DNA of 64,000 nucleotides from NCBI GenBank assembly GCA_963678675.1, contig OY783193.1:28558750-28622749 (forward strand), given 5' to 3'. Of this stretch, positions 10,801-21,606 are shown in pieces (within the stretch, counting starts at the first letter, position 1; each line of letters starts with the position of its first letter). The notes under the pieces are model-generated. The model was not told the origin of the DNA, searched no databases, and saw nothing but the letters and a program-made list of their open reading frames with translations. The position numbers were made by a program, and so were the translations under genes. Origin of the DNA: Xiphydria camelus. Its lineage: Eukaryota > Arthropoda > Insecta > Hymenoptera > Xiphydriidae.

Positions 10801-11149
10801 GCTGAAACATGCCCAAGTCGTATTCAGCCTTGAGAAGATTTATTTTCAATATTGGACCAAAGGTACGGCAATCCAGCAGTCTCATAACCGACAGAAATTA
10901 CGAAAGTGAGATTTATGTTAAATTATCTTAACAAATATTTAATTAAGAAATTACATCCCATAAAATACGTCTTTACAAGTAATTTTTCTGATATTCTTGC
11001 GATATTTTGCAATATTTTTGAACACTACCCTATGTTAGAAATATATCTTTCTCGATAAATTCACAAAGTTGCAAAACGTTATAGAAACATTTTGGAATCA
11101 TTACATTGAAAGATACAGCTCGATAAGATAGCTCGATAAGATTATACTT
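10801..11149. repeat. Diverged arm sequence of family 'H'
   Basis: The block from about 10,945 to 11,085 is a decayed version of the family H arm (landmarks 'gtaatttttctgatattc' and 'atgttagaaatatat'), so the 10.58-11.52 kb interval is an old, diverged H pair. No coding sequence was recognised in this part. Confidence 0.45.
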
Positions 11150-11517
11150 GTCAGAGCTGAATTATATATGTGATTTCTGTAATTATTTTAGAAAGACCTG
11201 AAAGAATACGAGAGCAGTGGAACATCCTCTCCTAGAGAGAATAAGACTATAAGAAATAGAAAAGAATTTTCATCCATTTATAAAATGAAGTACATACATG
11301 CACCGGAGAAAGCAGATCCAGCTCGACGAATGAACTGTTAAGACTGGTTTTTGGAACGGCAAGTGGACGCTCCCTCGTTCGTCAGAAGATTTTGTTCACA
11401 GATGAATCGAAATTCTACAACGAAGGATTAGTGAATAATCACAACGCCCACTATTGGTCCGTGAGAAATCCTCACTGGGTAGAAGAAGTCGAAGGCGATG
11501 AACTAAAAATAAAGTAA
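11150..11517 (+). pseudogene. Transposase remnant, HTH tail plus start of DDE domain
   Basis: The plus strand is a decayed version of the family H transposase. HTH residues are largely lost, but FHPF-type and 'MHxPEKADPARRMN'-type positions are still visible, followed by DWFLE and then KILFTDESKFYNEG..NNHNAHYWSVRNPHWVEE, ending at a TAA at 11,515-11,517. It is the only family H copy here, with its partner at 10.58 kb, that keeps the first catalytic Asp. It is frameshifted at about 11,390. Confidence 0.65.
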
Positions 11518-12117
11518 AATTTAGTATATAAATCGAAACTTGTAGTAGGAAGGCAGAGGGCAAGCACCGATGAGAAAAAAATAGAAATAAAGTATTATAG
11601 TTACCCCGATATTGTAGTTACTCCGATTTTTTTGTTCTTCTCCCACGACTTGGATTCTCCAATATGTAGAAAGGTTAATTCCGCTTAGTCCTCAAAGAGT
11701 TCGTCCCGTCCTCATATGCAATGCTGAAAGAAAAAAAGAAGTGACCACAAAGATATGTATTCTTTATAGGTTATCAAAATGAGGTTAAATGAAGTAATTC
11801 AGAAATTAACTTATTTGACTGCATTTCGACTCCTTTTCTGTTGTCTATGTTCGACGAATGACTACAGAAATATAGCACAGCTTCTATTTATTAATAATAA
11901 AAACACAAGCAGCTGTCACATTTTTCGGAGCACCCATCACCTACACTAAAAGTTAGCCGATGTTTTTCAAATTGATACGTCTCTTTGGTTTGAGCCCGGG
12001 CTATCGGGGTTTGAGTCCGGACTAACGAAATTACCATTAAATTACAGGAATCGTCAGTATCTCCTAAGCGCCGAGCGATATGCAACCCATTTGCTGGCGT
12101 GTATAGTGCGACTGACC
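11518..12117. repeat. Decayed repeats: K-type remnant and a MITE end
   Basis: The interval 11,640-11,800 is a diverged K repeat (landmarks 'ttctgcca/ttctccca', 'atatgtatt', 'aaaatgaggtta'). The interval 11,990-12,110 resembles the right end of the MITE at 40,703-41,060 ('aattacagga', 'gatatgcaac', 'ttgctggc'). No gene was found. Confidence 0.4.
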
Positions 12118-13660
12118 CTGTATGTATGTTGTTACATATATTGACTCGAGACGTTGGAATAGTTTTAAGAAATCCTTTTACATGCAACGCTGAAATTTCG
12201 CCCTTGCTCGTAAATAAATTTCCAGCACAACATCGATATTTCGCTGCACTTGTGTTCTTCTGGGACTACCTAAAAAATAATTATAAAAACCCTATATAAT
12301 TCAGCCCTAACAAGAACAATCTTATCGAGCTGTACCTTATCGAGGAGATCTTTCGACTTAATGATTCCGAAATATTTCTATGATGTTTTCCAACATTCGC
12401 GAATTTATCGATAAATATATATTTCTAACATACGGTAATGTTCACGAATATTGTAAAATATTGTAGGAATGTTACAGAAATGTTACTTGCAAAAACGTGC
12501 TTTGTGGGGTGTAAATGATGATATTTTGTAATTTCCATCGCTACACTAGAGGCGAAGAAGAGATGAAATAGAAGTGCGAGGTACATGTACACTTCACGTT
12601 TGACAGGTCGGTATATAAATTGGAACTTGTGATAGTATAATACGAAAAAGGAAATATATCCGATAAAGAGAAAAAATAAATAAAGTAGTTACTCCATTAT
12701 TGTAATCCGATTCCATTGTGTGTATCCCTTATTTTTCTGCCACGACTTTAATTGCTGATAGCGAAGAAAAATCAAATTTATTAGTTGATCCATCCACTAT
12801 CAACAATCAAAGTCGTGGCAGAAAAATAAGGGATATAATGGAATTGGATTACAATAATAGAGTAACTACTTTATTATTATTTTTTTCTTTATCGATAAAA
12901 GTTTTTCCTCTTTCGTATTATACAATCACAAGTTTAAATTTATATACCGACCTGTCAAACGTGAAGTGTACATGTACCTCACTTCTCTTTTATCTCTTCT
13001 TCGCCTCTGGTGTAACGATGGATTACAAAATATCACCATTTGCACCCCACAAAGCACGTTCTTGCAAGTAACTTTTCTGTAACATTCCTGCGATATTTTA
13101 CAATATTCGTGAAAACTACCGTATGTTAGATATATATACTTCTCGATAAAAACGTTTCGGAATCATTATGTCGAAAAATCTCCCCGATAAGGTATAGTCC
13201 GATAAGATTGTACTTGTTCGGGCTGAATTATATAGGGTTTTTATAATTATTTTAGGAAGTTCCAGAAGAATATAGATGCAGTAAAATATCGATGCTCTCT
13301 GCTAGAAAGAGTAAGGAATAACCCTCGAACGCGAATATTCGGGCTATGGTAAGAAAGGTTAGAATCAGAGGTTAGCAAGTCTACGGTTCGGAGGATATTA
13401 AAGGATATTCATCCATTTAAAATGACGTACGTCCATGCACTCGAGACAGCAGATCCAGGTCGCCGAATCAACCAAAGCAGCAGGTTCTTGGAACAACAAA
13501 ACGATGATCCCTCGTTCGAAAGAAACCCTCTCGAGTTCGCATACGATCTGTAAGAAATTGTAAATAACACAAACAATTTAAAATATACTGAACTAACTAA
13601 ACGTAGAAAGTAAGATTATATTAATCTAAGTTAACCAATTCTAATAATGATTAAGAAAAA
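12118..13660. mobile_element. Head-to-head inverted pair of family 'H'
   Basis: The arms are inverted about 12,795 ('actatcaacaatcaaagtcg' and complement). The left arm is truncated at about 12,190; the right arm runs through a decayed HTH region to about 13,560. The whole block is matched in direct orientation at 51,752-53,300, including the same nonsense codon in the transposase, so the two share an already-broken ancestor. Confidence 0.7.
13168..13560 (+). pseudogene. Decayed HTH transposase of family 'H'
   Basis: An ATG at 13,168 opens MSKNLPDKV and stops after nine codons at a TAG. Downstream, IDA-, IRNNPR- and FHPFKMTYVHALE-type segments appear in changing frames, then WFLEQ and a PSFER segment. 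An internal duplication of 'gttag' in the HTH helix and several indels rule out function. Confidence 0.6.
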
Positions 13661-15291
13661 TGATATATTTCCTCTTTCGTATTATACTACCAATTTATAT
13701 ACCAACCTGTCAAATGCAATGAATGCAACTGGTTCTTGTTGGAACAACAAGTGGATGATCCCTCGTTGGAAAGAAACCTCCTCGGGTTTGCAAACGATCT
13801 GTAACAAATTGTAAATTACACAATTATATGCAGCATTTCACTTTTAAAATATACCGAACTTACTCAGCGTAAAAATTAAGAACCAATTTATATACCGACC
13901 TGTCAAATGCAATGAATGCAACTAAGCAACTGGTTCTTGTTGGAACAATAAGTAGATGATCCCTCGTTCGAAAGAAACCTCCTCGGGTTTGCATAAGATC
14001 TGTAACAAATTGTGAATTACATAATCATATGCAGCATTTCACTATTTAAAATATACCGAACTTACTCGAGCGTAGAAATTAAAAAACTATATCTGAGTTA
14101 ATCAATTCTATTCTAATACATAATGACAGAATTATTAAAAATGATATATTTCCTCTCTCGTATTATACTACGTTATGCAGCACTTATCTGCCTAATCGGT
14201 ATCAGTAATTCCTCATTGACCGTCGTTACACCGGAGACGAAGAAGAGATGAAATAGAAGTGTGGTACGTGTACACTTCAGGTTTGACAGGTCGGTGTGTA
14301 AATTGGAACTTGTAATAGTACGAAAGAGGAAATATATCGATAGAGAAAAATAGTGATAAAATAATTACTTGATTATTGTGATCCAATTCCATTTCATCTC
14401 CTATTCTGCCACGGCTTGTATTGATGATTGATTTTCTTCGATTTTTCCCGTGCTGGCATGACCCTGAAAACAAAAAATAGAACGAACACAAAGATATTGT
14501 CCTTCCATTGTGTGAAAATGAGGTTAAAGCTGTCAAATGGCAATTAAACTTATCTGATGGCAATTCTTCTGGGACCGTCTCCTTTCCTGCTCCTTTCTTG
14601 ATGCACAGGCATTGGAGAGAAGAATATCACTGCATCCGTTCACTATCTCGATATGAAAAAAATGCAAACGATTATCAAGCTATCACATTCACAACTATTG
14701 AGATTCACTACTCCGATTACACTGAATTTTTACTTTTTATTAACAAGCGCGTCCGAGGATCGAAAAAATGCGAGGGAAATCGTTTCGCGAATGGAAATAT
14801 TTTATTAATTTTGAAAAACAACTAAACATTCAAGGAATATATTCTCTCACACACTCTCACATACATTTGATGGCGTATGCGTGTGGCTGCATCTGTGTAC
14901 ACATTTCCGACCATGGCCGAATATCGCCGAAGACAGGCGGAATTTTTGTGACATTTTGACATATATATATCGCCCGAGAAATCGGATTCTCGACTTTTGA
15001 GGCGCGAGGGGCGTAGCTTCGCGTTGCTAAGGAAAAATCTCTGTTAATATGTAACTTACAACATTTACTCTGGTCTCTATCGATAGAGAATAGTCGATTT
15101 ATATGGCGTAACTAAGCATAGTTTTGGTTATAACCGTATATTTAGTGAGAAAATTCGATGTTAAAATTGAGGGGTGAAGGGGGCAGACAATTTTCCTGTA
15201 AAGATACACGGGTGCTCGCGGCGACAGCGCTGGCGGCGTCGTTCTGACGACTTGAATGAACATGCCCCGAGACACTACCGTGTCTCTTGAT
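13661..15291. repeat. Companion repeat 'K', copy matching 57,908-59,536
   Basis: This long block lies in direct orientation with 57,908-59,536 and is nearly identical on inspection. It holds two head-to-tail pieces containing 'ctggttcttgttggaac', an inverted K core (14,210-14,560), then 'aacaagcgcgtccgagg', and ends at 'gtctcttgat'. Positions 13,667-13,671 (ATTTC) are the uninterrupted version of the copia insertion site. The short ORFs show no known domain. Confidence 0.7.
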
Positions 15292-15399
15292 AAGAAAACG
15301 TTTTCGTCCCTAACGTTATCGCCGGAGTTACAATGTGCAATTTGAAGTAGAAATTTTATTTTTTTGAAAAAATTCTTTCACGTACATGGTTACTTACAC

Positions 15400-15985
15400 A
15401 TGCATAATAGTTTCCATAGAGAAATAACATAAAATATTTTTGGTCCGAACCTCCCTATTAGTGACCTATTGGTTTCATCATCGTTATCCTCATCATCAGA
15501 ATGGTCCTCGTTCTCGGAATCATCAGACATCTCATACTCTCTTTCCATGTCATCGTCTGTAAGTAGGTACATGGAAACAAAATTTAATTATTTGAACATT
15601 GGTATTAACTTATATACAATATGAAGGAAAGCCAACATTCAAATGGTTTAAGGGTTTACAGCTTCCACAATCGGTTTAGGACATAACTTTGGAAGCTGTT
15701 GAAAATAAAGGTAAAGTGATAAAAAAAGTAATTGTTTACTTCGCTAGATATGTTTCTTAAACAAATAAATGTTTGAATATTGGAACCAAACAATTCCTTA
15801 ATTTTGCTGTCAATATTATATATAAGTTAATATATTCAAATAATTAGATTTTGTTTCCATGTACTTACGATGTACTTACAGACGATGACATGGAAAGAGA
15901 GTATGAAATGTCTGATGATTCCGAGAACGAGGACCACTCTGATGATGAGGATAACGATGATGAAATCGATAGTTCACTAATTATG
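15400..15985. repeat. Inverted pair of an acidic exon-like sequence
   Basis: Arms at about 15,465-15,625 (minus) and 15,808-15,970 (plus) are inverted copies. Each reads, after a 'cttacag' acceptor-like site, DDDMEREYEMSDDSENED followed by HSDDEDNDDE. The minus copy continues open to 15,390; the plus copy stops at a TAA at 15,986-15,988. A highly acidic leader is compatible with the N-terminus of a piggyBac-like transposase, but no catalytic part is present and I do not name it. Confidence 0.5.
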
Positions 15986-15988
15986 TAA

Positions 15989-16251
15989 CCATTAATACGA
16001 TAAGCTTTACAAAAACTGACCATTGAAATATCCTGACTTTTACTTACATTTATTTTGTAAGTATTGTATTTCATTTATATATAAGCAAGTAAAAAATGTA
16101 AATGTCAATAAATCAATAACATTTATTTATTGTCTACAAAGTTAATAAGAATAGTTATTCTTAAACACACATAATAGCTATATGGTTAGAAAAAATCCCA
16201 ACGAGGATATGTCATCGATGTGTCAATCGTTTGCGTCATAGAGTTTGCGTT
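15989..16251. other. AT-rich spacer
   Basis: Simple AT-rich sequence; I see no gene or repeat partner. Confidence 0.4.
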
Positions 16252-16855
16252 TTAACCCTTCGTTGCTCACGTGGGGTGTAGGCTACACCCAAGCCTCCTT
16301 TTTTTTGCATGCCACGCCTAGAGTTTTTTTTTGAGGTTGGCACTTTCAGTACCTTTCGGGAACATTTTATTAAAGAATTTGGCATCAAAAGCGTAGGACA
16401 AAACCGATTTGTCTTTCCGACAGAACGCTGCAAAGAGTTAAATAGTGATTTTTTTAACAATCTGTAATTAATTTAATATTTAATATTTTCCCCTATAAAA
16501 CGTTCCAATTTGTTAATTTATCATTCGTTAATAAAAAGAGAGTACGATAACTATCCTCAGTCTATTATTTATACTATTTTTTTTATAAAAATCGGCAGGG
16601 GGACCTGAGCGTCTGAAAACCGACACCTCATGTACCGAGACTTCGAGTTTTGTTTTCAATTAGAAAATTACGAAATTTATTTTCTTTAAATGTTGAGATC
16701 GTTAGGCAATATCTCAAACTTTAAAATAAAAAAAAAGTATTAAAAAATTTCTATTTTTCACTAAGAAAACGTTAGGTAATTTTTAACTGGGGTGTAAGGT
16801 ACACCAAAGGTGATCTTTTATGTTTCAAAAACCCACGTGAATAACGAAGGGTTAA
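16252..16855. mobile_element. piggyBac-type MITE with TTAA duplication
   Basis: TTAA target duplications at 16,252-16,255 and 16,852-16,855 flank 596 bp whose ends are inverted repeats (CCCTTCGTTG..CACGTGGG and CCCACGTGAATAACGAAGGG). TTAA duplication with a CCC-starting TIR is diagnostic of the piggyBac superfamily. 'ggtgta..tacacc' motifs are subterminal on both sides. No transposase is encoded. Confidence 0.85.
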
Positions 16856-16885
16856 AATTGTTTCGAATAGAAGTATTTTTTTTCC

Positions 16886-17426
16886 ATACAGCCAGGATTT
16901 GTGTGCAGTTCCATGACGCGCGCACTACTTCAATCGCTTGCCAGATAACTTTTTCACCATCATAATTATGCCAGACAATTTTTTTAAAATTATTTATGGT
17001 CTAAATAAACATATAAAACAAGGTTTACCTTTGCTCGACTCAGACATTTTAGATTCTATTCTGCAGTGTTCGTTGGTCAAACAGAAAGCTTTTCCACCAT
17101 CGGAATGATGCCATACATATTTTTATGACTATTTATGGTCTACATAACCAAATTAAAAAAGGTTTGGCTTTGCTCGATTCAGACATTTTTTTATTCTATT
17201 ATACAGTTTTTGAAGCCCTCTAGTGGAGCGTTGCACCGCTGAAGGCTAGCCAGAAAAGTGACATTCGCATTTCCGGGATACAAATTAAGAAATAAACGGG
17301 TTTTCAACTTTGTACCAAATTGTCACCAAGATCTATTGTTGGCTCCCGTACTATGAAGAATCAAAAGGAAATGATTATGGCGCAAGATGATTTGATCATA
17401 TTCGATTTATAAATGTTTTTGCAGCA
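16886..17426. repeat. Imperfect ~125-bp tandem duplication upstream of the Mutator-like gene
   Basis: Two diverged copies (about 16,933-17,062 and 17,085-17,207) share 'ttatttatggtctaaataaac'-like and 'tttgctcgactcagacattt'-like blocks, each ending in a cag. The region probably holds the 5' part of the Mutator-like element, and the 'tttttgcag' at 17,418-17,426 is a good 3' splice site for the next exon. Confidence 0.45.
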
Positions 17427-18934
17427 ATATGTGAATTAGTAAAATGTCGACAGTGTAACGGAAATGTTAAATTTCAAACTGCTAGTACACGTGGACTTGG
17501 TTTTAAAATTACAGTGATTTGTGATAACTGTCCGATTGTATCCATTCCGTCTTGCTCTTTTATTGAACACAGTTATGAAATCAATAGACGTTTTATATTC
17601 ACAATAAGACTACTGGGACTTGGCTATGAAGGATGTTTAAAGTTTTGTGGTTTCATGGATATGCCAACATTTTTTAATTATTCAACTTATAACCTTCTCA
17701 TGAAGCGCATGTTAACATCGGTAAAGGCAGTGACGGAAAAATTATTTCAGAGGGCAGCGAAAGAAGAAAGAGAAGAAACCGCTGAAGCAACGAAGTCCGA
17801 AAATGAAAATGAACTAACTGTCTCAGGTGATGGTACATGGCAAAAGCGCGGCTTTACGTCTCTTTATGGTGTTGCATCAATAATTGGCTATTATAATGGA
17901 AAAGTTCTCGATATTCTCGTGAAAAGTTCATACTGCAAAATGTGCGAAGTTTGGAAGGACAACACAGATACAGCAGATTATGAAGAGTATATGGAAACTC
18001 ATAAAGACGAATGTTCAATCAATCATGAAGGTTCAGCGGGTAAAACGGAAGTCACAGCTATAACTGAAATGTTCCAACGTTCTGAAGAAAAGTATGATGT
18101 TAAATACGTGAACTACATCTGTGATGGGGACTCCAAAACCTACTCAAATGTTCGCGATGCTTATCCTTATGGTCCTGAAATAGTTATTACAAAAAAGGAA
18201 TGTATTGGGCACGTTCAAAAGAGAATAGGCACCCGATTACGTGCTTGTAAAAAAAATACACATGGACTCTCGGCGGACGCGGTAAATTGACTGGCAAACT
18301 TATCGATAAATTGATTGTTTATTATGGATTGGCAATTAGACGAAACTGCGATTCGGCTGAAAAAATGACAAATGCAATTTGGGCCACGTTTGACCATTAT
18401 AACTACAAGCACAATAAATGTCCAGTGGAAAGGGACTCTTGGTGTTCTTGGCAGTGCGCGGCCGCTAATGGTAAATTGGATTCATTCGAACACGATTATC
18501 AACGACTTCCCGATGAAGTCTCCAAAGCTATTAAACCAATTTATACAGACTTGAGTAAGAAAGAATTACTTGAACGTTGTATGGGTGGTTTCACTCAAAA
18601 TAATAATGAGAGTTACAATCAGCTCATTTGGAAAATCTGCCCTAAAATCCTTCCAGCCAGCTGTACTATCGTACAATTTGCTTCTTATATAGCAGCTTGT
18701 TTATTTAATGAAGGTTTCTTCAGTATACTGATGATATTTGAGGAAATGGGTATACATTGTGGCCCAAATTTGCACGGTTTTGCTATAGAGAAGGACGAAG
18801 ACAGGATCTCCTTGGCCGAACAGCGCGCGCACGCCGCTACGCGGAAGGAAAGAATGCATCGTAGACAGAAGCGAATAACCACGGTAGAAGCTGCTATGGA
18901 TACAGAGGGATTACTTTATGGTCCTCTGGAATAG
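17427..18934 (+). pseudogene. Mutator-like transposase (PF20700-type), single frameshift
   Basis: Two open frames abut: 258 codons ending at 18,290 and 215 codons from about 18,287 in the next frame, a one-base shift near 18,275-18,287. The first frame extends upstream without a start to a splice acceptor at 17,426 and contains a CRQC..CDNC zinc-ribbon-like pair. Family signatures are present in order: SGDGTWQKRGFTSLYG (about residue 105), SSYCKMCEVW, a YICDGDSKTY acidic motif, GHVQKRIGTRLR, then GKLIDKLIVYYG, SWCSWQ and the NNNESYNQLIWKICPK block. These match the 'Mutator-like transposase' domain of arthropod DNA transposons; the exact superfamily assignment is uncertain. It ends with a TAG at 18,932-18,934. 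The upstream exon was not located. Confidence 0.75.
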
Positions 18935-19479
18935 ATGACTCGGTGTAAGTCTATTTTTTATGAATGTTATGTACATTTTATGTCATTCCGAAACTTTAAA
19001 CGCGTTTTTCTCGAAACGACATTTTTCAAATCGGTGGACACGATTACAGACAAATTTCTCAACGAATTTTAATGAAATTTTGGGTAATTGTTGATGATAA
19101 CATTGTCTCGTGATTGAACGTAGGATTTTGATTTCTGATCAAAATTACTATTTTTTTTGCAGGTTAAAAAGGGCTAAATTTCAGGCCAAATAACAGCTCT
19201 TTTCTTTACACGGTCGCCATTTTGTGTCGAATCACCATAAATTAATTTCCTACGTTCAATCACTAGTTCATTCAATGTAGAATAAAGTGTAATTTTGTTT
19301 GTTTGTTTCAGATAAACGGTTATCGAGAAATCGTGTCCACCGCGCATCCCTACCGCGAAAACGTGCTCCCGGCGACAGGCTATAACTCTGCTATTTTGTA
19401 TTATTTATCTTAATAAAAATTCGCGAATAAAGTTTAAGAATAAAGTATTTGAACGTACAAATAGTTGTTTCAATCTACC
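18935..19479. other. 3' region of the Mutator-like element
   Basis: AT-rich sequence with AATAAA-type signals at about 19,415-19,445 follows the transposase. A 'cctacgttcaatcac' block at about 19,249-19,263 is inverted at about 19,113-19,127, and 'gtgtccaccg' at about 19,335 answers 'cggtggacac' near 19,041, so the tail is itself partly inverted-repeat. I infer the end of the element. Confidence 0.4.
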
Positions 19480-19555
19480 TTATACCTTCAGAGAAAAAAA
19501 ATGTGAAAAATGAGGTCCGGAGCAAGCTCGTGACTGCAGGTAAACCCTTAATATC

Positions 19556-19652
19556 ACAGGAGCATGCAGCAGATGAGGACTCGAGGACGCCGACCGATCA
19601 ACGAAGTTAAGCAGCAAAAACTGCATACAGTAGTTGGATGGGTGATCGCCCG
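19556..19652 (+). repeat. 5S rRNA-like SINE head, copy 1
   Basis: The segment CCGATCAACGAAGTTAAGCA followed by CAGTAGTTGGATGGGTGATC corresponds to the internal control region of 5S rRNA genes (box A region and box C region). The 5' part is unlike 5S and the 3' part runs into a module beginning CCCGAGTCTGAAATTTTGCC. This makes it a 5S-derived SINE (SINE3-like) or 5S pseudogene fusion, not a functional 5S gene. Confidence 0.65.
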
Positions 19653-19762
19653 AGTCTGAAATTTTGCCCCTATTTTGATGGCCAGAGACTTTCCATTGAG
19701 TAGAAGCTAAGGCATGCAAAGTAGGTTCTCGCTCTGTATTATTTTGCTTCTACTTTGAAGCT
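19653..19762. repeat. Minisatellite module flanking the giant inverted repeat (left)
   Basis: The sequence 'ttgatggccagagac..gagtagaagctaaggc..cttctactttgaagcta' occurs inverted at 39,704-39,840, immediately outside the other end of the giant structure, and again at 60,700-60,860. No gene was found. Confidence 0.7.
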
Positions 19763-20315
19763 ACCCGTGTGGAAATGTTCATTGGGCCCCAATTGGGGCC
19801 CAATTGGGCTGCCCAATTACTATTTTGGCACCAATTGGGTAGCCCAATCAGTGCCCAATTGGGCTTTCGTTGGGCTTGTAACGCTCCGCCCAACCTATGC
19901 CCAATTTGGGCCGCCCAATTGGGCCCCAATTGGGCCCCAATTGGGCAACCCTATTTATGCCCAATCAACCTGAAATGTTACTTTTAATGAATAATAAGAT
20001 TAATAATAATTAATAAGATTTTATATTTTCTCATAAAATGTACAAAAGTAAAATATAAACGTATTCAAGCGGAACAATGATTGATACAAATCATAAGCGC
20101 GGGTTTCCTTAGTTTTTCATAAGTACAATTTAAGAATTTTCTATTTTCATATTTTATAGATTTATATGCAAGGGGGATTAGGGTGCGATTAATAATGTAA
20201 AAGGCCAAGGCCATACAGTAAGAAATAATAATAATATAAACGTATTCTTCAGTTTTTAGGGCTCTATCATACACTATATACACTACACTACATACACTAT
20301 ATTTATTTAAATATA

Positions 20316-21015
20316 CAGGGTGTTACTTAATGATAGGCCGTAATTGCAAGGGCACATTACTGAATCTATTTCCAGTAGAAAAGTTCATATTAACATGTGT
20401 CCTAAAATGTCTGATTTTCAAGATGCAGGACGTCAAAATTAAAAAAAATCGGTTTTTTAATAATATCTCAAACATCCTTGTGCCGATTTTGTTGACATTT
20501 AGCACTGTTGTTTAGTATAATAAGATGCTAAGTTAACAATAACTAGAAGATAATTATGAGTTCCAGTGGCGTCCCGGGGGACAGTCTCACGAATAATATC
20601 TTTTTTCCTCAAAAACGAAGTGAGGTACGAAATAATGTGAAGAGACAAAAAAGTTGTACTTTTAGCTGCTTAATCTGAAAAAAAAATATAAAATTTTTTA
20701 AAAAGTCAGTGGCGTACACTTTTTTTGTCAATATTATTCGTGAGATTGTCCCCCGGGACGCCACTGGAACTCATAATTATCTTCTAGTTAGTGGTAACTT
20801 AGCGTCTTATTACAATAAACAACAGTGCCAAATGTCAACAAAATCGGCATGAGGATTGTTGAGATATTATTAAAGTACCGATTTTTTTTTTAAACTGACG
20901 TCCTGTATCTTGAAAACCAGACATTTTAGGACACATGTTAATATGAACTTTTCTACTGGAAATTAATTCAGTAATGTGCCCTTGCAATTACGGCCTATCA
21001 TTAAGTAACACCCTG
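20316..21015. mobile_element. MITE 'P', 700 bp, TA-flanked palindrome
   Basis: The ends are CAGGGTGTTACTTAATGATA and its complement, bounded by TA at 20,314-20,315 and 21,016-21,017. Arms are close to full length, with an inner palindrome containing CGTCCCGGGGGACA. An equally long copy lies at 30,464-31,163. The Tc1/mariner-superfamily MITE assignment is from the TA duplication and CAGGG ends. Confidence 0.8.
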
Positions 21016-21078
21016 TATATATACTATGCAAAAAAAACAAGCTCGAAGTCGTGAGCAGACCAGGCAAGCTAAAAATGG

Positions 21079-21281
21079 CGGTTGCCACGAGTCGACTCAA
21101 GTCGAACGATTTGGTAGTTCGACCGGATAGTCGACTTAAAATTTCTTTGTTATTAGTCGAATCGCATGAAGTCGCAAGACGAGCTACTTCGTTTGATTCG
21201 ACTAATAACAAAGAAATTTTAAGTCGACTATACGGTCGAACTACCAAGTCGTTCGACTTGAGTCGACTCGTGGCAACGCGC
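21079..21281. mobile_element. Short palindrome 'S'
   Basis: The ends are GTTGCCACGAGTCGACTCAA and its complement, with a centre near 21,180. A second copy at about 28,246-28,398 plus 30,345-30,401 is interrupted by the 1.95-kb foldback. Confidence 0.75.
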
Positions 21282-21290
21282 TTTAAGAGC

Positions 21291-21606
21291 CCGTGTGGAA
21301 ATCTGCCCAAGTTGGCCCAATCAGTAATTGGGCGCCAATTAGGCCCCAATTGGGCGGCCCAATTTGAATAAAATATAATAAATCGAATAGATACAATTGT
21401 TTGTTTTATTAGAAGTAAAAATAAATCTGGACATTTAGAACTTATTCCGAACTTTTAGTGACTGGAATTTGGGTCAGGTGATACGATGTAGTATTAGCGT
21501 TTAGTTGGGGCTACGTTGGGCAGCCCAATCAGGCCCCAACTAAGGTACTAGTTGGGGCTACGTTGGGCACCCCAATCTGGCCCCAACTAAGGTACCTAAT
21601 CACTTA
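21291..21606. mobile_element. Terminal repeat 'W' (left end of the giant inverted repeat)
   Basis: It begins CCCGTGTGGAAATCTGCCCA, has several TTGGGC/GCCCAA motifs, and ends with two GTTGGGGCTACGTTGGGC-type repeats and GGTACCTAATCAC. An inverted copy is at 39,388-39,703. This is the outermost matched element of the left arm. Confidence 0.7.

Larger units (their letters stand above)
19763..21290. mobile_element. Composite unit 'U' (TTGGGC-rich end, MITE P, element S)
   Basis: It begins CCCGTGTGGAAATG, continues with about 200 bp dense in CCCAATTGGGC-type palindromic motifs, then AT-rich sequence, the MITE 'P' (20,316-21,015) and the short palindrome 'S' (21,079-21,281), ending CGCTTTAAGAG. 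The same unit occurs inverted at 28,235-31,699, where S is split by a large foldback. No protein is encoded. Confidence 0.65.

Noticed and set aside
19556..19652. Functional 5S rRNA gene
   Set aside because: Only the internal promoter region resembles 5S; the 5' and 3' thirds do not, and no terminator T-run follows at the expected distance.
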